In this document: positions 37,617 to 48,057 of the stretch, piece by piece
Numbering within the stretch: the stretch's first letter is position 1
How the letters are laid out: each line of letters opens with the position of its first letter
From: Methanobacteriota archaeon
GTDB lineage: Archaea; Thermoplasmatota; Thermoplasmata; RBG-16-68-12
Direction of reading: 5' to 3'
Assembly (NCBI GenBank): GCA_005878955.1
Contig: VBMI01000091.1
Coordinates: 1-54,621 of the forward strand
DNA: 54,621 nucleotides
Made by a program: the position numbers and the translations under genes
The notes under the pieces: generated by a model
What the model was told of the DNA's origin: nothing
What the model saw: the letters and a program-made list of their open reading frames with translations, nothing else
Databases searched by the model: none

Positions 37617-37805
37617 CGGCGGAGGAACCGCCGGGCCCCGCTAAAACATTGCGAGGTCGCGCGTGTTGACGGAGATGGTCCGGGAGTTGGGAATCGCGTT
37701 CGATACCCGTCCCGCATGGTATTCATACCGTGCAGCCCCATCTCCGCTCCTGACCCGGGGGAGATTTTGGCGGAATCGACGAAGAACCTGCGAAACCCCT
37801 CGCCC

Positions 37806-37910
37806 ATGGGGCGGGACGCGGTGATCATTGCCATCGTCGCGAGCGGCCTCATCGGGCTGTACGCCCTGTTCAAGGCCGTCTCAATCCTGGCGGGCCTCCC
37901 GTTCCCGTGA
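37806..37910 (+). CDS. Small single-TM protein
   Basis: MGRDAVIIAIVASGLIGLYALFKAVSILAGLPFP*; start uncertain (ATG 37716 also possible). Confidence 0.35.
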   Translation: MGRDAVIIAIVASGLIGLYALFKAVSILAGLPFP

Positions 37911-39077
37911 TCACCCGAAGCGATCCGGGGGCGGGGGCCCTGCGTCGCCCGCACGGTCCCCCGTCACGGAATCGAGTTTCTCGAAGAGCCTGCGTTCCTC
38001 GGACGTGAGCCGCTCCGGCGTCCGGACGACGACCCGGACCAGCTCGTCCCCGCGGCGGCCCGTCTCGATGTCCGGGAGCCCCTTCCCGCGGAGCCGGAAC
38101 ACCGTATGGGTCTGGGTCCCCGGCGGGATGCGGAGACGGGCGCCCCCGTCGAGGGTGGGGACCTCGACGTCGCCCCCGAGGACGGCCCGGGCCATCGTGA
38201 TCGGCCAGTCCACGAGGACGTTGCGGCCGTCCCGCTGGAACGGCGGGTGCTCGAGGGTGCGGACGACGACGTAGAGATCGCCGGGTGGAGCGCCCGGGTC
38301 GCCCGCCTCGCCCTTCCCGGCCAGGCGGAGCTGGAGGCCGTCCGGTGCCCCGGCGGGGATCTCGACGTGGAGGGTCGACGTCGTCTCGATGCGGCCCTGC
38401 CCACCACACGCCGGGCACGGGCTCTCCGGCCACTGCCCCCGGCCCCCGCACTTCGGGCACGCGGTGATGCTGATGAACTGGGAGAACCCCCGGGCCTGGC
38501 TCCGGCGCACCTGGCCCTGGCCGTTGCACGTCGCGCACGTCACGAGCCGCCCGCCCTTCGCCCCCGTCCCCCTGCACGTCTCGCAGGGCGCGGCGCGGGG
38601 GATCTGCAGCTCCTTTCGCGTCCCCCGGTACAGCTCGTCGAGCGGGACGCCGACCGCGACCTGGAGGTCGCGTCCCCGCCTCGGGCCCCTCCGGGCGGCA
38701 CGCCCGCCGAAGAGATCCGTGAAGAGGCTCCCGCCGAAGGGGGAGCGGCCGAAGAAGGCCTCGAAGAAGTCCTCGCCGAACAGGTCCCGGACGTCGCCGC
38801 CATGGGTGAAGCGGGACCAGTCGAAGTCCTGCCCGCCCCAGACCTGCTGCTTCAGTCCCTCGCGGCCGTACGCGTCGTAGATCTTCCGCTTCTCGTCGTC
38901 CGCGAGGACCTCGTACGCCTCGGAGAGCTCCTTGAACCGCTCCTCCGCGACCTTCTTGTCGCCCTTCGCCATGTCCGGGTGGTATTCCTTCGCGAGGCGG
39001 CGGTACGCCCGCTTGATCTCGTCCGGGCTCGCGGCTCTGGGGACCCCGAGGACGTCGTAGTAGTCCCGCTTTCCCAT
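37911..39077 (-). CDS. dnaJ: Chaperone DnaJ
   Basis: J domain with HPD; four CxxCxGxG-type zinc motifs. Confidence 0.95.
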   Translation of the reverse strand: MGKRDYYDVLGVPRAASPDEIKRAYRRLAKEYHPDMAKGDKKVAEERFKELSEAYEVLADDEKRKIYDAYGREGLKQQVWGGQDFDWSRFTHGGDVRDLFGEDFFEAFFGRSPFGGSLFTDLFGGRAARRGPRRGRDLQVAVGVPLDELYRGTRKELQIPRAAPCETCRGTGAKGGRLVTCATCNGQGQVRRSQARGFSQFISITACPKCGGRGQWPESPCPACGGQGRIETTSTLHVEIPAGAPDGLQLRLAGKGEAGDPGAPPGDLYVVVRTLEHPPFQRDGRNVLVDWPITMARAVLGGDVEVPTLDGGARLRIPPGTQTHTVFRLRGKGLPDIETGRRGDELVRVVVRTPERLTSEERRLFEKLDSVTGDRAGDAGPPPPDRFG

Positions 39078-39115
39078 GGTGGTTTCCGATTCCCGCCACG
39101 TGGCTTATGGCTTTC

Positions 39116-40972
39116 TCACTTGTCGACTTCCTCGTAGTCCGCGTCGACGACCTTCGGGCCCTCCGGCGTATCTCCCGAGGCGGGCTCCCCGCCGGGGGGC
39201 GGCGGCGTCGCGTCGGCCCCGCCCTTGCGGTAGACCTCCTCGCCCGTCTTCATCGCCTCCCGCTTCAGCGCCTCGATCGCCTTCCGGAGCTTCTCGATGT
39301 CCTTCGAGTCGAGGACCTTCTTCAGGTCGTCGACCTTTTCCTGGACGGACTTCCTCGTGGCGTCGGAGATCTTGTCCCCCATCTCCCGGAGGATCTTCTC
39401 CGTCTCGTAGATGAGCGCGTCCGCCTGGTTGCGGGTCTCGACGAGCTCCTTCGCGCGGCGGTCGTCCTCCGCGTGGACCTCCGCGTCCCGCATCGCGTTC
39501 GAGATCTGGTCCTTCGACATCCGCTGCGGGGCCACGATCGTGAGCTTCTCGGACTTGCCGGTCCCCTTGTCCGTCGCGGTCACGGTGAGGATCCCGCTCG
39601 CGTCGATGTCGAACGTGACCTCGATCTGCGGCATCCCCCGCGGCGCGGGCGGGAGGCCCGTGAGGTAGAACTTCCCTAGGCTCACGTTGTCCCCCACCAT
39701 CGACCGCTCCCCCTGCAGGACGTGGACCTCGACCGTGGACTGCCCGTCCGCGGCCGTCGTGAACACCTCCGACTTCCGCGTCGGGATCGTCGTGTTCCGA
39801 TCGATGAGCTTGTGGAAGACGCCGCCCAAGGTCTCGACGCCGAGGGAGAGCGGGGTGACGTCGAGGAGGAGGATGTCCTTGACCTCGCCGCTCAGGATCC
39901 CGCCCTGGATCGCGGCCCCGAGGGCCACGCACTGCATCGGGTCCACGCCGCGTTCCGCCGGCCGACCGAGGACCCTCTCGAACCGCTCCCGGACGACGGG
40001 CATGCGGGTCGGGCCGCCGACGAGAATCACGTGGTTCACGTCGGAGTATTGCCACCCGCCGTCCTTAAACGCCTGCTTGATCGGTCCTTCGAGGCGGGCG
40101 AGCACGGGCTCGATGAGCTCCTCGAGCTTCGCGCGGGTGAGCCGCTTCTCCAGGTGGAGGGGCTTGTCCGACTTCTGCGCGAGGAACGGCAGGTTGATCG
40201 TCGTCTCGAGCGTGCTCGACAGCTCGATCTTCGCCTTCTCCCCCGCGTCGCGAATCCGCTGCATCGCCTGGCGGTCCTTCGCGACGTCGACGCCCGTCCC
40301 GGACCGGAACTCGGCGACGAGCCAGTTCACGAGGGCGTTGTCCATGTCCATCCCGCCGAGCTGCGTGTCGCCGCTCGTCGAGACGACCTCGAAGACGCCG
40401 TCCCCCATCTCCATGAGGGTCACGTCGAAGGTGCCGCCGCCGAGGTCGAGCACGCAGATCTTCCCCTCGCCCTTCTTGTCCAGCCCGTACGCGAGCGCCG
40501 CCGCCGTGGGCTCGTTCACGAGGCGGAGGACCTCGAGGCCCGCGATCCGGCCCGCGTCCTTCGTCGCCTGCCGCTGGTTGTCGTTGAAGTACGCGGGGAC
40601 CGTGATCACGGCCTGGGAGACCTTCTCCCCCAGGAACGCCTCCGCGTCCGTCTTGATCTTCCGCAGGATCATCGCGCTGATCTCCTGTGGCGTGTACGAC
40701 TTGTCCGCGATCGTGACCTTGAAGTCCGTCCCCATCTTGCGCTTGATCTGCATCACCGTGCGCTCCGGGTTCAGGACCGCCTGGCGCTTCGCGGGCTCGC
40801 CGACGAGGATCTGCCCGTCCTTCGTGAAGGCGACGACGGACGGGAACATCTTCCCGCCATACGTCGAGCCCTCCGCGCTTGGGATGATCTTCGGCGCCCC
40901 GCCTTCCATGTACCCGGCCTCGGAGTTCGTCGTCCCGAGGTCGATCCCGATGATCTTAGGCATGCTGCTCAC
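39116..40972 (-). CDS. dnaK: Chaperone DnaK (Hsp70)
   Basis: [21 protein letters not shown]...[41 protein letters not shown]. Confidence 0.97.
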   Translation of the reverse strand: MSSMPKIIGIDLGTTNSEAGYMEGGAPKIIPSAEGSTYGGKMFPSVVAFTKDGQILVGEPAKRQAVLNPERTVMQIKRKMGTDFKVTIADKSYTPQEISAMILRKIKTDAEAFLGEKVSQAVITVPAYFNDNQRQATKDAGRIAGLEVLRLVNEPTAAALAYGLDKKGEGKICVLDLGGGTFDVTLMEMGDGVFEVVSTSGDTQLGGMDMDNALVNWLVAEFRSGTGVDVAKDRQAMQRIRDAGEKAKIELSSTLETTINLPFLAQKSDKPLHLEKRLTRAKLEELIEPVLARLEGPIKQAFKDGGWQYSDVNHVILVGGPTRMPVVRERFERVLGRPAERGVDPMQCVALGAAIQGGILSGEVKDILLLDVTPLSLGVETLGGVFHKLIDRNTTIPTRKSEVFTTAADGQSTVEVHVLQGERSMVGDNVSLGKFYLTGLPPAPRGMPQIEVTFDIDASGILTVTATDKGTGKSEKLTIVAPQRMSKDQISNAMRDAEVHAEDDRRAKELVETRNQADALIYETEKILREMGDKISDATRKSVQEKVDDLKKVLDSKDIEKLRKAIEALKREAMKTGEEVYRKGGADATPPPPGGEPASGDTPEGPKVVDADYEEVDK

Positions 40973-41516
40973 CTTCCTGTGTCTTGGGTTCTTTCTTGAC
41001 GACCACGACCTGTGCCGGTCGTAGGACCTTCATCTGGAACTTGTACCCCTTGCGGACGACCTCCTTCACCTGTCCGTCCGGCAGGGCGTCGTCGTCCACC
41101 AGCTGGACGCACTCGTGCACGTACGGGTCGAACGCCTGACCCTCGGCGGGGATCTCCTCGAGGCCGAACTCCCGCATCGCCTTCAGCACGTTCTCCCGGA
41201 TCAGGGCGAGGCCCTTCCCCGTCTTCCCCCGCGCGGCGGAGGCCGCCGCGTCGAGGTCGTCCAGCACGGGCATCAGGCGGGCGACGAGGCCCTCGTTCGC
41301 GAGGCGCACGGCCTGGTCGACCTCCCGCTCCGCCCGCTTCCGCGTGTTCTCGAGCTCCGCCTGAAGATACTTGAGGCGGGCGAGTAAATCGTCCGAGCGG
41401 CCCTTCGCCTCCTCCAGCTCCCGCTGGAGCCGGGCCGCGTCCAGAGCCGCCTCTGGCGCCTGGGTCTCAGGGACGTCGTCCGCCATCGTCCACCTCAGTT
41501 CACTGGGATACGCCAT
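40956..41516 (-). CDS. grpE: Nucleotide exchange factor GrpE
   Basis: [48 protein letters not shown]; overlaps dnaK. Confidence 0.93.
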   Translation of the reverse strand: MAYPSELRWTMADDVPETQAPEAALDAARLQRELEEAKGRSDDLLARLKYLQAELENTRKRAEREVDQAVRLANEGLVARLMPVLDDLDAAASAARGKTGKGLALIRENVLKAMREFGLEEIPAEGQAFDPYVHECVQLVDDDALPDGQVKEVVRKGYKFQMKVLRPAQVVVVKKEPKTQEGEQHA

Positions 41517-41923
41517 GTCTTATCTCTTTTCTCCAATGACACGTCGAGGACCCCATTCTTGTACGTCGCGGTGATCACGTCCACGCGCACCGGCGCGGGG
41601 AGCGGGATCTCCCGGTAGTACTTCCACGAGGGAGAGTTCGCGCTCACGACGAGCGTCGTCTCCGTGGCGTGGAGGTCGATGTCCTTCCGGGAGACCCCGG
41701 GCAGCTCGACCGTGACGAAGATCGTGTGGGGCCCCTCGATCACGTCCGTAGCGGGCTCCCGCTCCGCGATCGACACCGCCTGGGGACCCGGAGTTCCGGG
41801 CCCGAGGGTCCGGAGGAACCGGGTTCCCGGCGGGAGGGGCGCGAACCGGTCGAGCCGCTCGAGGACCCGCCGGAACACCTCTGGCAAGGAGCCCCGCGCG
41901 GGTCCGCCGTCCTCGTCGTTCAT
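41495..41923 (-). CDS. Hsp20/alpha-crystallin family protein
   Basis: IFVTVELPGVSRKDIDLHATETTLVVSANSPSWKYYREIPLP...YKNGVLDVSLEKR. Confidence 0.9.
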   Translation of the reverse strand: MNDEDGGPARGSLPEVFRRVLERLDRFAPLPPGTRFLRTLGPGTPGPQAVSIAEREPATDVIEGPHTIFVTVELPGVSRKDIDLHATETTLVVSANSPSWKYYREIPLPAPVRVDVITATYKNGVLDVSLEKRDKTWRIPVN

Positions 41924-41949
41924 TGGGGCCCTCCCCCTCGAGGGGGGTC

Positions 41950-43599
41950 CTAGAACTCCTCGCCCTCGCCGCCGCCGTCCTCGCCGCCCTTCGGGCCGCC
42001 GCCGCCCTTGCCGCCCTCGCCCGTCTTCGCGGCGATCACGTCGTCGATCCGAAGGATCATCACCGCGGCGTCCGTGGCGCTCGAGATCGCCTGCGCGCCG
42101 ACGCGGATCGGCTCCACGACGTTCTCCTTCCGCATGTCGGAGACCTTGCCCGTGAAGACGTTCACGCCCGCGTGCTTGTTCCCCTTGCTGTGCTCCTTCC
42201 GGATCGCGATGAGGGTGTCGATCGGGTCCAGGCCCGCGTTCTCCGCGAGGGTCCGAGGCACGATCTCCATGGCGTCCGCGAACGCCTCGATGGCGATCTG
42301 CTCCCGCCCGCCGACGCTGGACGCGTAGTCCCGGAGGCCCAGGGCGATCTCCGTGGCGGACGCGCCGCCCCCCGTGATCACCTTGCCGTCCTCGACCGCG
42401 CACGCGACGACGCTGAGGGCGTCCTCGAGGGACCGCTCCACCTCGTCCACGACGTGCTCCGTGCCGCCGCGGATCAGGATCGAGACGGCCTTGGGGTTCT
42501 TGCAGCCGGTCACGAACGTCATCTCGTCGTCCCCGATCTTCTTCTCGTAGACGAGCTTCGCGTTCCCGAGGTCGCTCTTCGTGAGCTCGTCGAGCTTCGT
42601 GACGACCTTCCCGCCGGTCGCCTTCGCGAGCTTCTCCATGTCCGACTTCTTCACCCGCCGGACCGCGTAGATGTTCTCCTTCGCGAGGAAGTGCTGCGCG
42701 AGGTCGTCGATGCCCTTCTGGCAGAACACGACGGTCGCGGCGGACTTCTTGACCGTGTCGACCATCCGGCGGAGCATGTTCTCCTCCTCGGAGAGGAAGG
42801 CCTGGAGCTGGCTCGGGTCCGTGATCTCGATCTTCGCGTCGATCTCCGTCTTCTTGACCTCGAGGGCGACGTCGATCAGTGCGATCTTCGCGTTCTCGAC
42901 CTGGACGGGCATCCCCGGGTGCACGCGCTCCTTGTCCACGATGACGCCCTCGACGAGCTGCGTGTCCGCGATGGAGCCGCCCTGCTTCTTCGTGATCTGG
43001 ATGTCGTCGTCGTCCACGTAGAACGAGCCGTCCGCCCGCTGCTCCGCGACCATCGTCACGGCCTTGACGCAGATGTCCGAGAGGTGGTCCCGGTGGCCGC
43101 TCGAGGACTTCGACGCCATCGCCGTGATGGCGACCTTCCTCAGGATGTCCTCGTCCTTCAGCGAGACCTTCGACGCGATCTTCTCTAGTACCTCGCGGGC
43201 CTTCTCGCTCGCGAGCCGGTACCCGCTCGCGATCACGGTCGGGTGGATGTTCTGCTCGATCATGTCCTCCGCCTTCTTGAGCAGCTCCCCCGCCAGGATC
43301 ACGGCGGTCGTCGTCCCGTCGCCGGCCTCCTCGTCCTGGGTCTTCGCGACCTCGACGAGCATCTTCGCGGCCGGGTGTTCGATGTCGATCTCCTTGAGGA
43401 TCGTCACGCCGTCGTTCGTGATCACGACGTCCCCCAGGGAGTCCACGAGCATCTTGTCCATCCCCCGCGGGCCGAGGGTGCTCCGCACCGCGTCCGCCAC
43501 GGCCTTCGCGGCGGCGATGTTGTTGAACTGGGCCCCTTTGCCCCGGTCCCTTCGAGTCCCTTCCTTCAGTACGAAGATCGGCGTTCCTGCAGGCATCAT
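41950..43599 (-). CDS. Thermosome subunit (group II chaperonin)
   Basis: [74 protein letters not shown]. Confidence 0.97.
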   Translation of the reverse strand: MMPAGTPIFVLKEGTRRDRGKGAQFNNIAAAKAVADAVRSTLGPRGMDKMLVDSLGDVVITNDGVTILKEIDIEHPAAKMLVEVAKTQDEEAGDGTTTAVILAGELLKKAEDMIEQNIHPTVIASGYRLASEKAREVLEKIASKVSLKDEDILRKVAITAMASKSSSGHRDHLSDICVKAVTMVAEQRADGSFYVDDDDIQITKKQGGSIADTQLVEGVIVDKERVHPGMPVQVENAKIALIDVALEVKKTEIDAKIEITDPSQLQAFLSEEENMLRRMVDTVKKSAATVVFCQKGIDDLAQHFLAKENIYAVRRVKKSDMEKLAKATGGKVVTKLDELTKSDLGNAKLVYEKKIGDDEMTFVTGCKNPKAVSILIRGGTEHVVDEVERSLEDALSVVACAVEDGKVITGGGASATEIALGLRDYASSVGGREQIAIEAFADAMEIVPRTLAENAGLDPIDTLIAIRKEHSKGNKHAGVNVFTGKVSDMRKENVVEPIRVGAQAISSATDAAVMILRIDDVIAAKTGEGGKGGGGPKGGEDGGGEGEEF

Positions 43600-43708
43600 A
43601 AGTAGCTCCTCCAGTGTCTGAGAGCGGCCAATCTAAGCGGGGACTTCTATATAAATTTTCCCCGGCGGGCCGGAGAGGTCTTTAGCCCGCGGCCCCCGTG
43701 GGCCCTCC

Positions 43709-44500
43709 GTGAAGGCCGTCCTCTCCGGCGTCGCGGATGCGGTCCAGTCCGCCGTGCGGGCGTTCGGGGGCGACGTGGGGGAGGTCGTCGGGATGGGCGC
43801 GACGGGCGCCCACACCCAGCGGATCGATGCGGTCGCGGAACAGGCCGCCTTCCAGTTCCTGGAGTCCCACAACCTCCCGTACACCGTGCTGAGCGAGGAG
43901 GCGGGGCGGGTCGAGAAGGCGGGGGAGTGGACCCTGGTCCTCGATCCCGTCGACGGCACACACAACCTCGTCCGCGGCGTCCCTGCCTACGCCGTGTCCG
44001 TCGCGGCGGTCCGGACTGCGCGCGCGGGGAAGGTGGAGCGACTCGGGCAAGTCACTGCTGGCCTCGTGCGTGACCTCGTGACCGGGCACACGTATCACGC
44101 CGAGGCGGGGAAAGGCGCGTTTCTGAACGACCGGCCGATCCGGGTCCGGAAGCCCTTCGCCCCGAACGACACCGTGTTCGACGTTTACCTCGGGGAGAAG
44201 GCGCACCGCGACGCGTCCGATGTCGCGGGACTCGCCCGCCGCGTGCGGAACTTCGGCGCCGCCTCCCTCGACCTGTGCCTCGTCGCGAAAGGGGCGACGG
44301 ACCTTTATTATCTTCATAGCGCTGAGGTCGGCCACGAGTTGCGGGCGATGGATGTCGCGGCGGGGGTCCTCATCGTGCGGGAAGCGGGCGGCGGGGTCGT
44401 CGGCCTCGACCGGAGGCCCCTGGACATGGACCTCAGCCCGAGGGCCCGCACGAACTTGATCGCGTTCGGGGACGAGCAGATCCTGGAGATGCTCCCGTGA
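43709..44500 (+). CDS. Inositol monophosphatase / archaeal FBPase family protein
   Basis: LVLDPVDGTHNLVRGVPAYAVSVAAV; overlaps NAD kinase. Confidence 0.9.
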   Translation: MKAVLSGVADAVQSAVRAFGGDVGEVVGMGATGAHTQRIDAVAEQAAFQFLESHNLPYTVLSEEAGRVEKAGEWTLVLDPVDGTHNLVRGVPAYAVSVAAVRTARAGKVERLGQVTAGLVRDLVTGHTYHAEAGKGAFLNDRPIRVRKPFAPNDTVFDVYLGEKAHRDASDVAGLARRVRNFGAASLDLCLVAKGATDLYYLHSAEVGHELRAMDVAAGVLIVREAGGGVVGLDRRPLDMDLSPRARTNLIAFGDEQILEMLP

Positions 44501-45303
44501 GGATCGGCATCACCGCGAACCCGAAGATCCCGGGGACCGCGGAGCTGTGCCGCCACATCCTGAAGGCGATTGGCAAGGCGCACGAGGTCTCCCTCGAGAA
44601 GGAGATCGCCGACACGCTGAAGGAGAAGGGGACGTCGTTCCAGGACGCAAGGTTCGACGCCATCCTCGCGGTGGGCGGGGACGGGACGATCCTGCGGGCG
44701 TTCCAGGTCGCGGAGGGAGACGTGCTCGGGATCAACAGCGGCTCCCTCGGCTTCCTCGCGGAGATCATGGCGAGCGAGGTCGATGCGTTCCTGCCCAGGG
44801 TCCTCGCCGGCGACTACCGGGTCCAGACCCGCATGCGGATCGCGGGCACCCTGGACGGCCGGCGTCTCCCGGACTGCCTGAACGAGGCCGTCCTCCACAC
44901 CGCTCACGTCTCGAAGATCCGCGCGTTCGAGGTCGGCGTCGACGGACAGGTCGCGGCCCGCGTGCGGGCGGACGGCGTGATCGTCGCGACCCCCACGGGC
45001 TCGACCTCGTACTCGATGTCCGTCGGCGGGCCGATCGTGGACCCGCGGGTGGACGCGATCATCGTCTCCGCGATCGCGCCGTTCGCGCCGTACTTCCGGC
45101 CGCTCGTGTTCCCGCCGAAGAGCCGCGTCTCCGTGCGGCTCACGAGGCCGAAGGAGTGCCTGCTCGTGCTCGACGGGCAGCGGGAGGTCCCCCTCAAGGG
45201 CGACGAGGGGCTCGAGTTCACCGCCAGCGAGAGGGCCGCGAGGTTCATCCGCTTCCGGGACGACTTCTACCAGCGGATCGAGCAGAAGCTCGCGAAGCCG
45301 TGA
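44497..45303 (+). CDS. nadK: NAD kinase
   Basis: AVGGDGTILRAFQ...GINSGSLGFLAE...VATPTGSTSYSMSVGGPIVDP. Confidence 0.95.
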   Translation: MRIGITANPKIPGTAELCRHILKAIGKAHEVSLEKEIADTLKEKGTSFQDARFDAILAVGGDGTILRAFQVAEGDVLGINSGSLGFLAEIMASEVDAFLPRVLAGDYRVQTRMRIAGTLDGRRLPDCLNEAVLHTAHVSKIRAFEVGVDGQVAARVRADGVIVATPTGSTSYSMSVGGPIVDPRVDAIIVSAIAPFAPYFRPLVFPPKSRVSVRLTRPKECLLVLDGQREVPLKGDEGLEFTASERAARFIRFRDDFYQRIEQKLAKP

Positions 45304-45307
45304 CCCG

Positions 45308-45691
45308 ATGCCCATGTTCCAGCGGCCGACCGCGATCCGGCGCAAGACCCTGCGGATGATTCTCGCCGCGTCCAAGGACGCGTACCCGAACGAGTTCGGG
45401 GCGATCCTGCGGGCGGAGGCGGGCGTGATCACGGAGCTCCTCCTGATCCCCGGGACCGTGGGAGGGAAGCGGCACGCAATCTTCCAGCTGTGGAACATGC
45501 CGCCGGACTTCAGCGTCGTGGGCACGGTCCACTCCCATCCGAGCGGGGTGTTCCATCCGTCGGACGAGGACCTCCACCTGTTCTCGAGGTTCGGCGGGGT
45601 CCACATCATCACGGGAAGGCCGTACGACGAGGCGACGTGGGCGGCGTGGGACAACGCGGGAAGGCCGGTGGCGCTCGAGGTCGTCCCCTAG
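45308..45691 (+). CDS. JAMM/MPN+ metalloprotease-like protein
   Basis: NEFGAILRAEAG...GTVHSHPSGVFHPSDEDLHLF, intact E...HxHP...SxxD signature. Confidence 0.88.
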   Translation: MPMFQRPTAIRRKTLRMILAASKDAYPNEFGAILRAEAGVITELLLIPGTVGGKRHAIFQLWNMPPDFSVVGTVHSHPSGVFHPSDEDLHLFSRFGGVHIITGRPYDEATWAAWDNAGRPVALEVVP

Positions 45692-46821
45692 GCCCGCGGG
45701 GCGACTCCCCGGTAGACCGCCTCGATGTGGTCGACCATGAGGGGGACGGAAAACCTCCGCTCCACGGTCTCCCGCCCCGCGCGGCCCATCTCCGCCCGCT
45801 TCCGGTCGTCCGCGAGGAGGACCCGCATCTTCAACGCGAGGTCCTCCGGGTTCACGGGGTCCGCCAGGAGGCCCTCCTTCCCGTCCGTGATCACTTCCCG
45901 CACCCCGGGGATGTCCGTCACGACGACGGGCTTCCCGCTCGCCATCGCCTCCAGGGCGACGATCCCGAACGCCTCGAGGCGGGACACGGAAGGCAGGACG
46001 AACATGTCGCAGGCCGCGAAGTACTCCGGAAGGTCCTCGTGGGGAACCTCCCCCGCGAAGACGATCCGGCCTGCGATACCGAGGCGGGTGGCCAGGCGCC
46101 GTGCCGGGTCGAGCTCGGGACCGCCGCCGACCAAGAGGAACTTCGCGTACGCCACGGACCGCGCGGCCTCGAGGAGGTTCTCGATCCCCTTGTGGTCGAC
46201 CATCCGGCCCACGAACAGGACGACGGACTCCCCCTCTCCGATCCCGTGCCGCTTCCGGACGACGCGCCCCTGGTTCCCGGGCCGGTAGCGGTCCAGGTCC
46301 ACAGCGTTCGGGATGACCACGGGGTTGTACCGCCACACCGCGCGGCTCGTCGCCGCGTACGTCGCGGTCGTCACGATGATCTTGTCCGCCCGGCGGATCG
46401 TCGACTGCTCGAGGGTGTGCCGGTACACGGACTCGACGAGGGGGCCGAACAGGGAGGGGACCTCGACGTCCGCGTGGTACGTGATCACGAACGGGAGCCC
46501 GCGGCGGGAACAGGTCTTTGCGGCGTAGTACGAGGTGAGTGGCGGCGGGGAATGGGCGTGGACGACGTCCGCCGCCATCGAGCCGATGACGGCCTTCGTC
46601 GCGGGGGCGATCGGCGTCCGGAGCCAGACGGCCCGGGCCCTCACGCGCCGGATCCGCATCCCGCCCCACTCCTCCCGCTCCGGGAGCGCGCGGTCCCTGG
46701 CGCTCGTGACGACGATCACGTCGTGGCCCCGCCGGACGAGCTCCGCGCCGAGCTCCGCGACGTGGGACTCCACGCCCCCCACGTGCGGGTGGAACCACGG
46801 GCACACTTGGACGATCCGCAT
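45688..46821 (-). CDS. Glycosyltransferase family 4
   Basis: MRIVQVCPWFHPHVGGVESHVAELGAELVRRGHDVIVVTS...GGGPELDPARRLATRLGIAGRIVFAGEVPHEDLPEYFAACDMFVLPS. Confidence 0.93.
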   Translation of the reverse strand: MRIVQVCPWFHPHVGGVESHVAELGAELVRRGHDVIVVTSARDRALPEREEWGGMRIRRVRARAVWLRTPIAPATKAVIGSMAADVVHAHSPPPLTSYYAAKTCSRRGLPFVITYHADVEVPSLFGPLVESVYRHTLEQSTIRRADKIIVTTATYAATSRAVWRYNPVVIPNAVDLDRYRPGNQGRVVRKRHGIGEGESVVLFVGRMVDHKGIENLLEAARSVAYAKFLLVGGGPELDPARRLATRLGIAGRIVFAGEVPHEDLPEYFAACDMFVLPSVSRLEAFGIVALEAMASGKPVVVTDIPGVREVITDGKEGLLADPVNPEDLALKMRVLLADDRKRAEMGRAGRETVERRFSVPLMVDHIEAVYRGVAPRA

Positions 46822-46830
46822 GGCGGTTGC

Positions 46831-48057
46831 TCAGTAGATCCGGCTGCGAGCCGCGATGACCCCCCGGGCGATCGCTCCCGGCCCGATGAACGTCTCCTCC
46901 CCGATGACCGTGCCGACGTCGATGGACGCGTTGATCCCCGTCTTCACGTCGTCCCCCATGATCACCCCGAGCTTCCGGAGGCCCGTGTCGATCAGATGGC
47001 CCCGCCACGGGACCCGCACACTCTCCTCGTCCAGTCGCAGGTTCGCGACCTTCGTCCCGGCGCCCAGGTTGCACCGCTCCCCGAGGATCGAGTCGCCGAC
47101 GTAGTTCTGGTGCGGGACGTGGGTGCCGTCCATCAGGATGCTGTTCTTCACCTCGCACGCGTTCCCGACCTTGCACCTCCGGCCGACCGTGGTCGCGGGA
47201 CGGACGAAGCAGTTCGGACCGATTTCGGATTCCCGCCCGATGATCGTCGGCCCCTGGAGATACGCGCCGTCCAGGATCTTCGAGCCCGCCTCCACGACGA
47301 CCTCCCCCACAAGCGTCGCCCCCTTTGCGACGTCGCCATCGACGCGGCCCTTCAGCCCCGCCATGAGGATCGCGTTCGCGGCGAGGAGGTCCCAGGGGCG
47401 GCCGACATCGATCCACGGGTCCGGGATCCGGTACGCGAACACGTCCTGGTCCGCCATGAGCAAGCGGATCGTGTCCGTGATCTCGAACTCCCCGCGCGCG
47501 GACTTCGGCGTCCGGTCGATGAGACCGAAGATCTCCTTGGGGAACAGGTAGACGCCCGCGTTGATCAGCTTCGACTTCGGCGCCTTCGGCTTCTCCTCCA
47601 ACCCTACGACGCGGTCCCCGTCGAGCTCGACGACCCCGAAGGCGGCGGGGTCCTCCACCTCGGCCACCGCCATCACCGGCCCTTTCGTCTTCCGGTGGAA
47701 CTCGAGGAGGCCCTTCACCGCCCGCGTCGACACGACGACGTCCCCGTTCACGCTCAGGAAGTCGCCGTCCACGTGTTCGCGGGCCATCCCGATCGCGTGG
47801 GCCGTGCCGAGCCGCTCGACCTGTTCGTCATAGGAGAGTTTCACGCCGAACGCGTCGCCGCGGCCGAAGTACTCCTTCACGCGCCGCCCCTGCCATCCGA
47901 TGAGCACCGCGATCTCGCCGATCCCCGCGCCCCGCAACGCCTCGATCGTGTGCGCGAGGAACGGCTTGCCGGCGACCGGGAGGAGCGGCTTCGGGAGGTT
48001 CGCGGTGAGCGGCCGCATCCGCGTCCCCTCCCCCGCGCTGAGGATCCACGCCTTCAT
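46831..48057 (-). CDS. Bifunctional sugar-1-phosphate nucleotidylyltransferase/acetyltransferase (GlmU-like)
   Basis: MKAWILSAGEGTRMRPLTANLPKPLLPVAGKPFLAHTIEALRGAGIGEIAVLIGWQG plus C-terminal left-handed beta-helix hexapeptides. Confidence 0.9.
   Translation of the reverse strand: MKAWILSAGEGTRMRPLTANLPKPLLPVAGKPFLAHTIEALRGAGIGEIAVLIGWQGRRVKEYFGRGDAFGVKLSYDEQVERLGTAHAIGMAREHVDGDFLSVNGDVVVSTRAVKGLLEFHRKTKGPVMAVAEVEDPAAFGVVELDGDRVVGLEEKPKAPKSKLINAGVYLFPKEIFGLIDRTPKSARGEFEITDTIRLLMADQDVFAYRIPDPWIDVGRPWDLLAANAILMAGLKGRVDGDVAKGATLVGEVVVEAGSKILDGAYLQGPTIIGRESEIGPNCFVRPATTVGRRCKVGNACEVKNSILMDGTHVPHQNYVGDSILGERCNLGAGTKVANLRLDEESVRVPWRGHLIDTGLRKLGVIMGDDVKTGINASIDVGTVIGEETFIGPGAIARGVIAARSRIY

Noticed and set aside
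40950-40965. TTAGGCATGCTG as a fifth copy of the CAGTTAGCATGCT core
   Set aside because: Only partial similarity, and it is the coding start of dnaK.
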